A DNA stretch of 64,000 nucleotides from Dactylosporangium fulvum (GCF_025137375.1 NZ_CP073720.1:8456501-8520500), one strand, 5' to 3'; positions 34,576 through 44,146 are shown, counted from the stretch's first letter. Program-made: numbers and translations. Notes: generated by a model not told the origin, from the sequence alone.

Positions 34576-35874
34576 ATGCGCGAGGCGCTGCGGGGGCTCA
34601 CCACACGGGGTCGCAGTTTCCTGGCCGCCGCCGCAGCGGCCCTCATCGCCTCGCTGATCCTCGGCGAGCGTGATCTGCTCCGGGTCGCGGTGCTGCTCGC
34701 CGCGCTGCCACTGTTGTCGGCGGCGTATGTCGGGCGCACCCGCTACCGCCTGTCGTGCAGCCGGACGCTCGACCCCCACCGCGTGCAGGTCGGCGCCAGT
34801 GCGCGGGTCATCCTGCGGCTGCAGAACCTGTCCCGCCTGCCCACGGGCACGATGCTGCTCGAGGACCGGCTGCCGTATGCACTGGGCAGCCGCCCCCGCC
34901 TGGTGCTCGAGAAGCTCGGCGCGCACCAGGCCAGTTCGGTGGCCTACACGGTCCGCGCCGACGTCCGCGGGCGCTACGAGGTCGGCCCGCTCGTCGTGCG
35001 GCTCACCGACCCGTTCGGGCTGTGCGAGTTGACCAGGGCGTTTCCGTCCGTCGACCGGCTCACCGTCATCCCGCAGGTCGTGCCGCTGCCCTCCGTGCGC
35101 CTGGCCGGCGAGTTCGCCGGATCCGGCGAGAGCCGTGCCCGGTCGGTGGCCGTGCACGGCGAGGACGACGCCGCCACCCGGGAGTACCGCTACGGCGACG
35201 ACCTGCGCCGGGTGCACTGGCGCTCGACGGCGCGCACCGGCGAGCTCATGGTCCGCCGGGAGGAGCAGCCCTGGGAGAGCCGGGCGACCGTCGTGCTCGA
35301 CACCCGGGCGGGCGCGCACCGCGGCGAGGGGCCGACGGCGAGCTTCGAGTGGGCGGTGTCCGCGGCGGCGAGCATCGCGGTGCACCTGCGTCACGCGGGC
35401 TACAAGATGCGCCTGGTCACCGACGCTGGTGTGGACGTCGACGCGACCGAGATCGACGGCGACGGCCCGCTGCTCGACCAGCTCGCCGACGTGCGGCCGG
35501 CCCAGCGCGGCGACATCGGCACGCTGATCGAGCGGGTCCGCCGGCGCAACGACGGCGGGCTCATCATCGGCATCTTCGGCCTGCTGTCGTCGGCCGAAGC
35601 GGAGCTGCTGGCCGGGTTTCGGGCCAACAACGCGACCTGCGTCGCGCTGTTCGTCGACTCGTCGACGTGGCTCAACCTGCCGACCGCGGCGCGGGAGGAG
35701 GCCGACCGGTCGTACGGTGTGGCGGCGCTCGCCCTGCTGCGCAGCGGATGGCGGGTCGTCGAGGTACCGCACGGGGCCAAGCTGCCCGCGCTGTGGCCGC
35801 AGGCAGGACGGGGGTCGCAGGGCTTCGCCTGGCGGGCCGCGTCCGCGGAGAGCGTCGCGGGAGGCGTTCGGTGA
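34576..35874 (+). CDS. DUF58 (vWA-like) protein
   Basis: 432 residues. Two hydrophobic stretches near the N-terminus (about 15-52) anchor it; then a beta-rich part and the DUF58 signature TREYRYGDDLRRVHWRSTAR. The following vWA-like domain (VVLDTRAGAH) lacks a clear MIDAS set. The ATG at 34576 follows moxR by 2 bp and its stop overlaps the next start as GTGA, so all three are co-translated. It is presumably the client or partner of MoxR. Confidence 0.9.
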   Translation: MREALRGLTTRGRSFLAAAAAALIASLILGERDLLRVAVLLAALPLLSAAYVGRTRYRLSCSRTLDPHRVQVGASARVILRLQNLSRLPTGTMLLEDRLPYALGSRPRLVLEKLGAHQASSVAYTVRADVRGRYEVGPLVVRLTDPFGLCELTRAFPSVDRLTVIPQVVPLPSVRLAGEFAGSGESRARSVAVHGEDDAATREYRYGDDLRRVHWRSTARTGELMVRREEQPWESRATVVLDTRAGAHRGEGPTASFEWAVSAAASIAVHLRHAGYKMRLVTDAGVDVDATEIDGDGPLLDQLADVRPAQRGDIGTLIERVRRRNDGGLIIGIFGLLSSAEAELLAGFRANNATCVALFVDSSTWLNLPTAAREEADRSYGVAALALLRSGWRVVEVPHGAKLPALWPQAGRGSQGFAWRAASAESVAGGVR

Positions 35875-38351
35875 ACCAACGCAAGCACCTCACCCTGATC
35901 GCCGCCGGCTCGGCGTTCCTCGCCGCGCTGCCGCTGATCAACGTCTTCGACAAGTACACGTGGGCGTTCCGCTCGTTCCTGGTGCTCGCCGTCATGTGCG
36001 GGGTGGCCGTGCTGGTGCGCAGCCTGCGCGCGCCGAACTGGGCGCCGACCCTGGCGATGGCGGTCTCCGGGCTGTTCGCACTGACCTGGCTCTTCTCCAG
36101 CGGGGAGGAGTTCCTCGGCATCCTGCCGTCGCCCGGCACGATCGCCCACTTCGGCTCACTGCTGAAGACCGCGTCGGTCGAGATGAGCGAGTTCGCCACA
36201 CCGGTCGGCAACCGGGAAGGCTTCCTGTTCCTGGCCGCGCTCGGCGTCGCCGTGGTCGCGCTCATGGTCGACCTGTTCGCGGTCGTACTGCGCCGGCCGG
36301 CACTCGCCGGCCTGCCGATGCTCGCGATCTACTCGGTGCCGGTCACCGTCACCACCGAGAGCACCAGCTGGTTCCCGTTCGCGCTCGGCGCGATCGGCTT
36401 CCTGTGGCTGCTCGTCACCGACAACGTCGACCGGGTGCGCCGCTTCGGGCGCCGGTTCACCGGCGACGGGCGCGACGTCGACCTGTGGGAGCCGTCGCCG
36501 CTCGCCGCCGCCGGTCAGCGCCTCGGCGCGATCGGTGTGCTCGCCGCGGTAACGCTGCCGCTCCTGCCGTTCGCCATGCCGGCCGGCATCCTCAGCCAGT
36601 TCGGCAGCGGGGCCGGCGGCGGTCCGGGCATCGGCGGGCACGGCGGTGGCGGCCGCTCGGTGAGCATGTTCGCCCTGCTCGAAGGGCAGCTCAACCGGAA
36701 CAAGGCGTTCGACATGGTCAAGGTGACCAACGTCAACGACAAGAGTCCGGAGTACCTGCGCTTCAACGTGCTGGAAACGCTGACCAACCAGGGCTTCAGC
36801 GCCAGGCCGATCAGCGGCGGCAAGCCCGTCGGCTCCGGACTGGCCGGCCCGGCCTGGAACTCGTCGGTCAAGACCAACACGTACAAGGCCAACATCGAGG
36901 TCACCAACGAGCTGGCCATCTACTTCCTGCCCATCTACACCTGGCCGACCAAGATCGAGCGGGTCGACAACAACTGGTCGTTCGACAGCAAGACCACGGT
37001 GGTGTACTCCAACAAGCAGTCGACGGCGAAGAAGAAGTACACGGTCGAATACGTCCGGCCGGACATCCTCCCCGACGATCTGCGCGGCGCCGAGCCGCTG
37101 AACGCCAACGCCGCGGAGCTGCGGGACGTGCTCACCGCACCCGCGAACAACTACGTCAAGAACCTGGTCGCCGACCTGACCAAGGGCAAGACGACGCAGT
37201 ACGACAAAGTCATGACGATCATGAACTTCTTCTCGCCGTCCAACGGTTTCACGTACGACACGACAACCGGCGCGGACACCAGCGGGAGCAAGATCGTCGA
37301 CTTCCTGCAGAACAAGAGGGGCTACTGCGCGCAGTACGCCGCCGCGTTCGGCTGGATGCTGCGCGAGGCGAAGATCCCGTCGCGGGTCGCGTTCGGCTTC
37401 GCTCGGGGCGGCACCCGGCAGGGCGACACGATGACGCTGACGAACTTCAACCTGCACGCCTGGACCGAGGTGTACTTCCCCGGCTACGGCTGGCTGCCGT
37501 TCGACGCGACCCCGCCGGCGTCGATCGGCGGCTCGGTCGTCCCGTCGTACGTGCCGCGGGCAGCCAACGACGTCACCGGCGACGACCTGCCGAACCGGCC
37601 GGGCGGCCTCCCCGGCCCGAACGCGTCCGAGACCGCGGCCGCTCCCGGCACCGACCATGGCAACAACCCGGGCACGGTCGACACCACCCCCAAGGCGCAG
37701 GGCGTCAACGTGCGGGACCTGGTCAAGGCCGCGCTCTGGGTAGGCGGCGGCCTGCTGCTGCTTCTGCTGCTGCTGAGCCCGGCGATCGCCCGCAGCCGCA
37801 CCCGGACAAGGCGCCTGGCGTTCGCCTCGACCGGTCCGTCCACGCCCGTCTCGTACGGTTCGTCGGGCGGGATGGAAGTGGTGCCGTTGCCGCCCGACGA
37901 TCCGTCGTACGCTCGGGCCCGCACCGAAGCGCACAAGGCGTGGGACGAGCTGGTCGACCTGATGTTCGACTACCACGTCCCGACCGACGAGGCGGAGACG
38001 CCCCGCGCGACGGTCGAGCGCCTGGTCACCAAGGAGCGGCTCCGGGACAAGGCGCAGGCCGGTGTGAACCTGCTCAGCACGGTCGAGGAGCACGCCCGAT
38101 ACGCAAAGCACCCGCTCACCGGCCAGGAACTGCGCGGAGCGGTGAGCGCGGTGCAGACGGCGCTCGCCGAGCGATCACCGCGGGGAACAAGAATCCGGGC
38201 GGTCCTGCTGCCCCCGTCGGTGTTGCGCAGATGGCGCGTGAACGTCGGCACCCGCTTGAGCACGGTGGCACTGGCCGTCGGCCGGAGCTGGGACCAGCTG
38301 ATGCGAGCCTTGAGCGTCCGCCGCTTCGTCGCCAGACGCTCCGACCGCTGA
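35871..38351 (+). CDS. TgpA-like membrane transglutaminase-fold protein
   Basis: 826 residues. About six TM segments in the first 230 residues, a large outer region, and a transglutaminase-like core at about 460-560 with Cys in RGYCAQYAAAFGWML, His in NFNLHAWTEVYFP and Asp in WLPFDATPP. A further TM lies at about 622-640, then a cytosolic DUF4129-like helical tail. This layout matches the TgpA family. The GTG at 35871 overlaps DUF58. The substrate is unknown; peptide crosslinking or proteolysis at the wall is possible. Confidence 0.9.
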   Translation: MNQRKHLTLIAAGSAFLAALPLINVFDKYTWAFRSFLVLAVMCGVAVLVRSLRAPNWAPTLAMAVSGLFALTWLFSSGEEFLGILPSPGTIAHFGSLLKTASVEMSEFATPVGNREGFLFLAALGVAVVALMVDLFAVVLRRPALAGLPMLAIYSVPVTVTTESTSWFPFALGAIGFLWLLVTDNVDRVRRFGRRFTGDGRDVDLWEPSPLAAAGQRLGAIGVLAAVTLPLLPFAMPAGILSQFGSGAGGGPGIGGHGGGGRSVSMFALLEGQLNRNKAFDMVKVTNVNDKSPEYLRFNVLETLTNQGFSARPISGGKPVGSGLAGPAWNSSVKTNTYKANIEVTNELAIYFLPIYTWPTKIERVDNNWSFDSKTTVVYSNKQSTAKKKYTVEYVRPDILPDDLRGAEPLNANAAELRDVLTAPANNYVKNLVADLTKGKTTQYDKVMTIMNFFSPSNGFTYDTTTGADTSGSKIVDFLQNKRGYCAQYAAAFGWMLREAKIPSRVAFGFARGGTRQGDTMTLTNFNLHAWTEVYFPGYGWLPFDATPPASIGGSVVPSYVPRAANDVTGDDLPNRPGGLPGPNASETAAAPGTDHGNNPGTVDTTPKAQGVNVRDLVKAALWVGGGLLLLLLLLSPAIARSRTRTRRLAFASTGPSTPVSYGSSGGMEVVPLPPDDPSYARARTEAHKAWDELVDLMFDYHVPTDEAETPRATVERLVTKERLRDKAQAGVNLLSTVEEHARYAKHPLTGQELRGAVSAVQTALAERSPRGTRIRAVLLPPSVLRRWRVNVGTRLSTVALAVGRSWDQLMRALSVRRFVARRSDR

Positions 38352-38364
38352 TCCCCCGTTCGTC

Positions 38365-38396
38365 GCGGCCCCGCCTGCTGTTGCAGGCGGGGCCGC
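38365..38396 (+). terminator. Terminator of the moxR operon
   Basis: Perfect 13-bp stem GCGGCCCCGCCTG / CAGGCGGGGCCGC with a 6-nt loop, 13 bp after the stop. Confidence 0.8.
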
Positions 38397-38619
38397 CTTC
38401 TGCGCCGGGACCACCGCCGGCGTCCAGCACGCCGACGACCGCGTCCGGCCCGGGAAGCCCCACCGCATCCCGGTTCGTCGGGCAGGCTTTTCTCCTCGCC
38501 GCCCCTCCCACCCGTCGCGTTCTCCGCCGACCCCGCATGCTCTTCCCGCAACCCTGCGCGTCCACCGCGGGCCGTTCTGCTCGCATGCCGCTCCGCAGCC
38601 CGTAGCTGCCCGCCCCGGA

Positions 38620-38960
38620 CTCCCTTGTCTTGGGTGAGTTCCTCGCCGACTCCTCGGACAGCTGGACAGCTTCTTGGCCGAGGCTCCTCGGGCAGGGCTC
38701 CTCGGGCAGGGCTCCTCGCGCTCCCCCAACGGCTCCTCGGACGGGTTTGGACTGGTTCGGACTGGTTCAGACGGGTTCGGACGAGGGCTCCTCGGAGGAT
38801 TCCTCGCTGATGCCTCGCGGGCCCTCCTCGCGGGCGCGTGAGGACTCGTCGGACGGGGCTCGAGGAGCTCGAACGGAGCTCGGATGGGGCTCGGATGGGG
38901 GCTCTCCGGAAGACTCCTCGCTAATGCCTCGCGCGCACTCCTCGCGGGCGAGCGTGAGGG
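38620..38960. repeat. Low-complexity GCTCCTCGG-type repeats, non-coding
   Basis: The gap 38397-39105 holds no believable gene. It has many copies of GGGCTCCTCGGGCAG-like and GGTTCGGACTGG-like words with irregular spacing and two related blocks with TCCTCGCTGATGCCTCGCG near 38800 and 38920. All frames give compositionally skewed peptides, so it looks like expanded simple sequence. Confidence 0.5.
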
Positions 38961-39105
38961 CTCCTCGCCCAGATCCCCGAGCGTGCCCCTTCGGAGCCTG
39001 GCAAGCACTCTGGGTTTGGCGCCGCTTTACCTGGTGAAATTTCCGAAATGTCGCCCACGAATGCGAGTCACCTCAGTCGCCGCTCATCTCCGATCGCCGC
39101 TCGTC

Positions 39106-39161
39106 CATGATCGTGGGAAACTTCCGGTCGCCGGGACGACCAGAAGTTTCCCACGATCATG
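39106..39161. repeat. Palindromic element, 19-bp perfect arms
   Basis: CATGATCGTGGGAAACTTC and GAAGTTTCCCACGATCATG with an 18-nt centre that can itself pair (CGGTCG / CGACCA). Same GATCATG tips as other palindromes of this window. Confidence 0.7.
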
Positions 39162-39312
39162 AGCCAGTCGGCTCGCGTCGACCCCGGCCACCGGGCGCCG
39201 CACCGCCAGCACCAACCAAAGACTAGGTTCGCCCGTTAAACCCATTTTGCCGGAATTGCCGCTCGCCCATCCGCGACGCTCCGGGCGGTCCGGCGCCCTC
39301 CTCCTCGGCATG

Positions 39313-39548
39313 TTTCATGACCACGGAGCTGTTGCGAGCCCAGAGAGCCTGTTGCGCAATTCGGATCCCTCGCGCGTCAACCCCGACAACCGCGCCGATC
39401 TTGGAGTTGTGGCGCTGACAAATCCGGACAAATTCGGAGGTTCATGGCGCCACAACTCCAAGATCGGCGCGTAGTTGGGCCGCCGACGCTGTCCCAGTGA
39501 ATTACGCAACAGGCTCCAGAACCCCGCAAAAGCTCCGTGATCATGAAA
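39313..39548. repeat. Nested three-layer palindrome
   Basis: Outer arms TTTCATGACCACGGAGCT / AGCTCCGTGATCATGAAA (39313-39330, 39531-39548), middle arms GAGCCTGTTGCGCAATTC / GAATTACGCAACAGGCTC (39345-39362, 39499-39516), and inner 24-bp perfect arms at 39392-39415 and 39447-39470 with core GATCTTGGAGTTGTGGCGC. Successive insertion of one palindromic element into another would explain the layers. No gene lies within. Confidence 0.7.
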
Positions 39549-39668
39549 CCGGCTCCCCACCCGCAGACTGCGACAGGTCGAAAGCCGGCAACCGTGCATG
39601 CGGATGTCGCCGATTTTTGAAATTTGACCCCTTTTGGGTTCCGGAATTTTGACCCCTCCGGTGGTTGG

Positions 39669-40514
39669 TCAGTTGTGGTTGGTGCGGTTGTCTTTGTTGA
39701 GGAGTTCGCGGCGTTGGCGGGTGCGGTAGGAGTCGCCGGTGAGGGTGAGGACCTCGGCGTGGTGGACGAGTCGGTCGATCATGGCTGCGGCGACGACGTC
39801 GTCGGAGAAGGTCTCGCCCCAGCGTCCGAACGGCAGGTTCGAGGTGACCATGACGGAGCCTTGCTCGTAGCGGGATGCGATGAGTTGGAAGAACAGGTTC
39901 GCGGCGTCCTGGTCGAACGGGATGTAGCCGACTTCATCGATGATGATCAGTTTGTAGCGGCGGATCTTCTTCAGTTCGGCTTCGAGACGTCCGGCGTGGT
40001 GGGCCTCGGCGAGGCGGGTGATCCAGTTGCTGGCGGTGTCGAACAGGACGGAGTGCCCGGCCTGGGTGGCTTTGACGCCGAGGGCGATGGCGAGGTGCGT
40101 TTTGCCGAGGCCGGGTGGTCCGAGCAGGATCACGTTCTCGGCTTTCGCGACGTAGGTGCTGGTGGCGAGGTGGGCGAGGACGTCGCGGCGCAGTGAGGGC
40201 AGGTGGTCGAGGTTGAAGTCCTCGAGGGTTTTCACGGTTGGGAAGTGCGCGGTGCGGATGCGCATGACGGTGCCTTTGGACTCGCGGTCGGCGACCTGGC
40301 GTTGCAGCAGCGCGGCCAGATATTCTTCGTGGGACCAGTTCTCGTCCCGGGCCTGACCGGCGAGTTCTTCCCAGAACGCGCCGATGGTGGGGGTCTTCAG
40401 GACCCGGGTGAGGTAGGCGATCATCGACGGCATCCCGTCCTTGATCCCGCCGCCGGGCCCGTTTCTGGGGCCGGTGGGCTGGGCTTGCTGGGATTTCGTC
40501 TTGGTGGTGGTCAT
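39669..40514 (-). CDS. istB: IS21 transposition helper ATPase IstB
   Basis: 281 residues. AAA+ helper with Walker A LLGPPGLGKTHLAIALG (about 129-145), Walker B KLIIIDEVGYIPFD, and sensor VTSNLPFGRWGETF. IstB brings the IstA transposase to target DNA. The start overlaps the istA stop as ATGA. Complete length for the family. Confidence 0.93.
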   Translation of the reverse strand: MTTTKTKSQQAQPTGPRNGPGGGIKDGMPSMIAYLTRVLKTPTIGAFWEELAGQARDENWSHEEYLAALLQRQVADRESKGTVMRIRTAHFPTVKTLEDFNLDHLPSLRRDVLAHLATSTYVAKAENVILLGPPGLGKTHLAIALGVKATQAGHSVLFDTASNWITRLAEAHHAGRLEAELKKIRRYKLIIIDEVGYIPFDQDAANLFFQLIASRYEQGSVMVTSNLPFGRWGETFSDDVVAAAMIDRLVHHAEVLTLTGDSYRTRQRRELLNKDNRTNHN

Positions 40515-41782
40515 TCGCTGCTCGCTCTCGTTGCTGTGCTGGTGGTTGGGTTGAAGTCGACGCCGAACAGGGCGTCGTAGTCGTGCAGGGCCCGCAGGGT
40601 GACCGGATGCCCGTCGCCGTGGTGGCGGGTGGCCGCGAGGCGTCGTTGGCGGTCTTCGGCGAGGGCGTGGCGCATCAGCTTCGCGGTCGCGGCGTGGCCC
40701 GGGTCGGTGATCACGCCGTGTTTGGCCCAGGACCGGTCGTGCCGGGCCACGACGGTGCCGTCGCAGGACACCGTCACCAGATGCGCCGTGGCGGTGACCT
40801 CGACGAACCGGCCGATGAAACGCGGGTCGACGGAGTAGTCGACGGTGTCGACCCGCACGTAGTAGTCCCGGCCCAGCCGGATCCGTTGCTGCAAACCGAC
40901 TTGCGGCCCGACCGGTGGCAGCGGCAGCATCGCCGGGCGGTCCGTTTCGAGGAGGTCCACGGGCCGGCCATGGATCGAGCGGACCGTGCGGGTGTTCGCC
41001 GTGCTCCCCAGCCAGTCACCGAGCTGGGTGTTGAAGTCGGTGGGTGAGGTGAACCGCCTGCCGGGCAGGAACGACGTCTCCAGATAGCCGTTGGCGCGTT
41101 CCACCATGCCCTTGTATTCCGGGTCGCGGGGCGGGGCCAACTGGATGCGGGTGGCGAGGGTCCCGGCGAACGCCGCCGCCGGGGCGCTGACCCTGCCGGT
41201 CCCGCCGATCGCGGACTCCCGATCCCAGACCAGGGTCCGGGTGACGCGCCCGATCCCGCAGATCAGCAGCCACATCCCGGACAGGATGTCCCCGGCCTGC
41301 CGGGTCGGGATCATCGTCGCGGTCATGAACCGGGAGAACCCGAGCGTCATCACCAGCACCGGCAACACCCGGTCCTGACCCGCAGCGACCGGGATCCGCG
41401 GCTGCGGGAACCACAGATCGCACTGCGTGATCTGCCCCGGCTCATAGACGACCCGGTCGACCGGGTCGATCCCCACGTACTCCGGCCGGATCTGCGCCAG
41501 CCGCTTCTTCAACGGCGACAACGAATACGGCCAGCCGATCCGCTGCGCGATCACCGGAACCGGCATCCGCGGCCACTCACCCAGCAACACCCGGATCCGC
41601 GGCTCGAACGCATCCACCACCGACCCACGCGCCGGCCGCTCATACCGCGGCGGCCGATCCGACGCCAACGCCGCCCGCACCGTGTTCCGAGCCACCCCCA
41701 ACCGCCGGACGATCTCCTTGATCGGCACCCCCTCCGCCCGGTGCAAACGACGGATCTCTGCCCAGTCCTCCACGCTCAACAC
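40511..41782 (-). CDS. istA: IS21 transposase IstA
   Basis: 423 residues. N-terminal helix-turn-helix (LGVARNTVRAALAS), rve/DDE core with acidic residues in ITQCDLWFP, LVWDRESAIGG and EYKGMVERANGYLE, and a C-terminal beta domain. The three acidic residues appear intact, so it is probably active. The ATG at 41782 lies 55 bp inside the right end of the element. Confidence 0.93.
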   Translation of the reverse strand: MLSVEDWAEIRRLHRAEGVPIKEIVRRLGVARNTVRAALASDRPPRYERPARGSVVDAFEPRIRVLLGEWPRMPVPVIAQRIGWPYSLSPLKKRLAQIRPEYVGIDPVDRVVYEPGQITQCDLWFPQPRIPVAAGQDRVLPVLVMTLGFSRFMTATMIPTRQAGDILSGMWLLICGIGRVTRTLVWDRESAIGGTGRVSAPAAAFAGTLATRIQLAPPRDPEYKGMVERANGYLETSFLPGRRFTSPTDFNTQLGDWLGSTANTRTVRSIHGRPVDLLETDRPAMLPLPPVGPQVGLQQRIRLGRDYYVRVDTVDYSVDPRFIGRFVEVTATAHLVTVSCDGTVVARHDRSWAKHGVITDPGHAATAKLMRHALAEDRQRRLAATRHHGDGHPVTLRALHDYDALFGVDFNPTTSTATRASSE

Positions 41783-41836
41783 CCTCCAAGATCATCAGAA
41801 CGGAGGGGTCAAAATTCAAAGATCCACCGGGGGTCA

Positions 41837-42178
41837 GTCTTCCGGAAGCTGCGACAGCGGAGCGCCGGGTCCGAGAAATGAAGGACCAAGGGCCGAAAGC
41901 CCGAGGGAGTACAGGAGCTTCCAGCTCGACGAACCAGCGAGCGAGCCGGAAAAGGAGAAGAAGAGGAAGGAGGAGGAGAGGGGTGAGCGGCCGACGCCCC
42001 AGCCGGAGACAGCGAGCCACCGAACCACGGCCTGGTCAGCGCTGCGGGACGAGCCCGCCACCGAACGGAAGCCGAAAGGGAGTCAGCCGGCGACAACAGC
42101 GGCAGGGGGAGGCATCGGGCGACAGACGACAGCCGGAAAGGAGCGACCGGCGAAGGAAGCCGGGTCGGCAAAGAGACC
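41837..42178. other. Purine-rich non-coding stretch
   Basis: On the plus strand a run of A/G-rich words (for example AAAAGGAGAAGAAGAGGAAG near 41953) alternates with CCGA-type repeats. Open frames exist on both strands but give low-complexity peptides with no family. Its composition differs from the flanks and it abuts the IS21 end, so acquired DNA is possible. Confidence 0.4.
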
Positions 42179-42209
42179 GGACGCGTCGAGAACGTGGCTC
42201 GACGCGTCC
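42179..42209 (-). terminator. Terminator of the DUF3040 gene
   Basis: Perfect 12-bp stem GGACGCGTCGAG / CTCGACGCGTCC, 7-nt loop, 22 bp after the stop. Confidence 0.75.
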
Positions 42210-42230
42210 GTTGCGTGCGCGGCGGGAGTC

Positions 42231-42614
42231 CTAGAGGTCACCCTCGGGACGACGGCGCCAGCGTTCCTCCAGGCGGTCGACCAGGCCCGCGCGGCGCTGG
42301 CGCGTGCGCCGGCTGGCGGTGCCGCCGACGACGTGCAGGTCGGTGCTCTGCCCGCGCCGGTATGCCTGCATGCCGAACGCCAGGGCGCCCAGCATGACCA
42401 CGAACCCGCCGACACCGAGTGGCGGGACTGAGATTGCGACGCCGTAGACGAGCAGCGCCATGCCGGCGAGCAGGAGCACCGCAGCCGCGATTATCCGGCG
42501 CTTGGCATGGAACCGCGGGTCGGTGGCGCGCACCGCTGAGGCGAACTTGGGATCCTCGGCTAGCGACCGCTCGATCTGCTCGAACAGCCGCTGCTCGTGC
42601 TCCGAGAGCGGCAC
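42231..42614 (-). CDS. DUF3040 membrane protein
   Basis: 127 residues. Starts with the DUF3040 signature PLSEHEQRLFEQIERSLAED, then two hydrophobic segments (about 41-61 and 67-86) and a basic tail. The family is confined to actinobacteria and its role is not known. The GTG at 42614 has GGGGAGGAG upstream. Here it lies just downstream of dinB on the same strand. Confidence 0.88.
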   Translation of the reverse strand: MPLSEHEQRLFEQIERSLAEDPKFASAVRATDPRFHAKRRIIAAAVLLLAGMALLVYGVAISVPPLGVGGFVVMLGALAFGMQAYRRGQSTDLHVVGGTASRRTRQRRAGLVDRLEERWRRRPEGDL

Positions 42615-42765
42615 GGCACTCCTCCCCGGTCGCGAAGGCCGGCCCTGATGGACCGGCTGTCCGGCACAGCCGGACGGCTGCGTACTGGCAAGTTTACGAG
42701 GGGGTCAACCCGTCGGAAAGCGGGACGATGGTCCGGCTGTGCCGATTTTTCGTCGAGTGTGACTC

Positions 42766-44079
42766 CTATGTCCTTCCATTGTGTCGCGTCCCGGACTCGG
42801 CGGCCCCTCCCCCGGCGGGCGCGGCACCGTTTCCGTCGGGTCGCGTGCCGTCGCCGCGCAGCAGGCTGGCGGGCCTGACGAGCCCCGAACCGAACCGCGC
42901 GGCGACCGCGTCGGCGGCCCGCTCGGCGTCACGCCAGCCGTGATCCCGCTCACCGAGCGTCATCTGCCGGGGTGCGCCCTCGGCGTGGACAAGACCTTCG
43001 ACCCGTACTCCGATCAGGCGAATTCGCTCCCCCGGTCGGGCCGACCGGAACAACGTCCAGCCGATCTCGAAGATCTCCCGGCTGACGTCGGTGGGGACGT
43101 CGACGGTGCGTGAACGGCTGAGCGTCTGGAAGTCGGCCAGCCGGATCTTGACCGAAACGGTGCGGCCGGCCTGGCCGGCGTGGCGAAGGCGCTGGGCGAC
43201 CTTGTTGGCGAGGGCGAGGATCGTGCGTCGGATGAGTGACAGGTCGCTCACATCGACGTCGAAGGTCGTCTCGGCGCCGATCGACTTCTCGACGTGCTCG
43301 GGGGTGACACGGCGGGGGTCGCGGCCCTGGGACAGCTCGTGGAGGTGCACGGCGGCCGCGTCGCCGACGGCGGAGCGGAGCATGCCGATCGGGGCGGCGG
43401 CGAGGTCGCCGACCGTCTTCAGGCCGAGCCGCTGCAGGGTCTCGGCGGTCCGCTCGCCGACGCCCCAGACCGCCGACACCGGCAGGGGATGCAGGTAGTC
43501 GAGGACGCGGTCCGCGGGGATGACGACCATGCCGTCGGGCTTGGCCCGGGTGGAACCGAGCTTGGCCATGAACTTGGTCGGCGCCACCCCGACGGAGCAG
43601 GTGAGCCGCTGCTCCTCGGCGACCCGCCGGCGGATGAGGGCGGCGATCTCGACGGGGCGGCCGAGCAGCTTGCGGGCGCCGGCGACGTCGAGGAACGCCT
43701 CGTCGAGCGAGAGCGGCTCGACCAGCGGCGTCACGTCCCGGAAGATCGCCATGACGGCGCGCGACGCCTCCGTGTAGGCGGTGAAGTCGGGCGGCAGGAA
43801 GACGGCGTGGGGGCAGAGCCGCTGGGCGCGGCTGCCCGGCATCGCGCTGCGCACGCCGAACTTGCGGGCCTCGTAACTCGCCGCGGACACCACGCCCCGC
43901 GGGCCGGCGCCGCCGACGATCACCGGCTTGCCGCGCAACTCCGGCCGGCGGCGGATCTCGACCGACGCGTAGAAGGCGTCCATGTCGACGTGCAGCACCG
44001 TGCAGCCGGTGTCGTCGGCGCCAGGCCCGAACTCCTCCGACCCCGAGCCGTCCCGCGGCACCGCCTGACTTCGTCCCAC
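42766..44079 (-). CDS. dinB: DNA polymerase IV (Y family)
   Basis: 437 residues. Error-prone translesion polymerase. Catalytic motifs HVDMDAFYASVE and PLSLDEAFLDV, the thumb helix-hairpin-helix VWGVGERTAETLQRLG and the little-finger domain are complete. I chose GTG 44079 because TAGGGT lies 7 nt upstream, the pattern of leaderless genes here; a longer frame from 44130 would overlap the divergent gene. The Gly/Ala-rich tail lacks an evident beta-clamp motif. Confidence 0.93.
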   Translation of the reverse strand: MGRSQAVPRDGSGSEEFGPGADDTGCTVLHVDMDAFYASVEIRRRPELRGKPVIVGGAGPRGVVSAASYEARKFGVRSAMPGSRAQRLCPHAVFLPPDFTAYTEASRAVMAIFRDVTPLVEPLSLDEAFLDVAGARKLLGRPVEIAALIRRRVAEEQRLTCSVGVAPTKFMAKLGSTRAKPDGMVVIPADRVLDYLHPLPVSAVWGVGERTAETLQRLGLKTVGDLAAAPIGMLRSAVGDAAAVHLHELSQGRDPRRVTPEHVEKSIGAETTFDVDVSDLSLIRRTILALANKVAQRLRHAGQAGRTVSVKIRLADFQTLSRSRTVDVPTDVSREIFEIGWTLFRSARPGERIRLIGVRVEGLVHAEGAPRQMTLGERDHGWRDAERAADAVAARFGSGLVRPASLLRGDGTRPDGNGAAPAGGGAAESGTRHNGRT

Positions 44080-44111
44080 ACCGCGCACCCTAGCCCCACC
44101 CCCCGACAAAA

Positions 44112-44140
44112 TTGACGAGAAGTTAGGCATGCCTTACCTT
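44112..44140 (+). promoter_or_regulatory. Promoter of the iron-box gene
   Basis: TTGACG (44112-44117), 17-nt spacer, TACCTT (44135-44140). The ATG at 44147 starts 6 nt after the -10 hexamer, which predicts a leaderless mRNA. Confidence 0.6.
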
Positions 44141-44141
44141 C
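44123..44141 (+). promoter_or_regulatory. IdeR/DmdR-type iron box
   Basis: TTAGGCATGCCTTACCTTC agrees with TWAGGTWAGSCTWACCTWA at 16 of 19 positions. It covers the spacer and -10 of the promoter, the expected place for iron-dependent repression. Confidence 0.6.
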
Positions 44142-44146
44142 CTGGA

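Larger units (their letters stand above)
39625..41836 (-). mobile_element. IS21-family insertion sequence, complete
   Basis: Contains istA and istB in order on the minus strand. Both ends begin TGACCCC and repeat a second copy, AATTTTGACCCCTCCG, after exactly 17 nt, which is the multiple terminal repeat layout of IS21 elements. Left end 39625, right end 41836. Flanking bases (AATTT and GTCTT) show no target duplication. Both genes are open, so the element could be active. Confidence 0.85.

Noticed and set aside
38175..39008. A 277-codon frame on the minus strand
   Set aside because: Low-complexity product that overlaps the end of the transglutaminase gene and its terminator and runs through simple repeats.
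41682..42431. Plus-strand frame of 249 codons
   Set aside because: Overlaps istA, the IS end, a terminator and DUF3040; purine-rich simple sequence.
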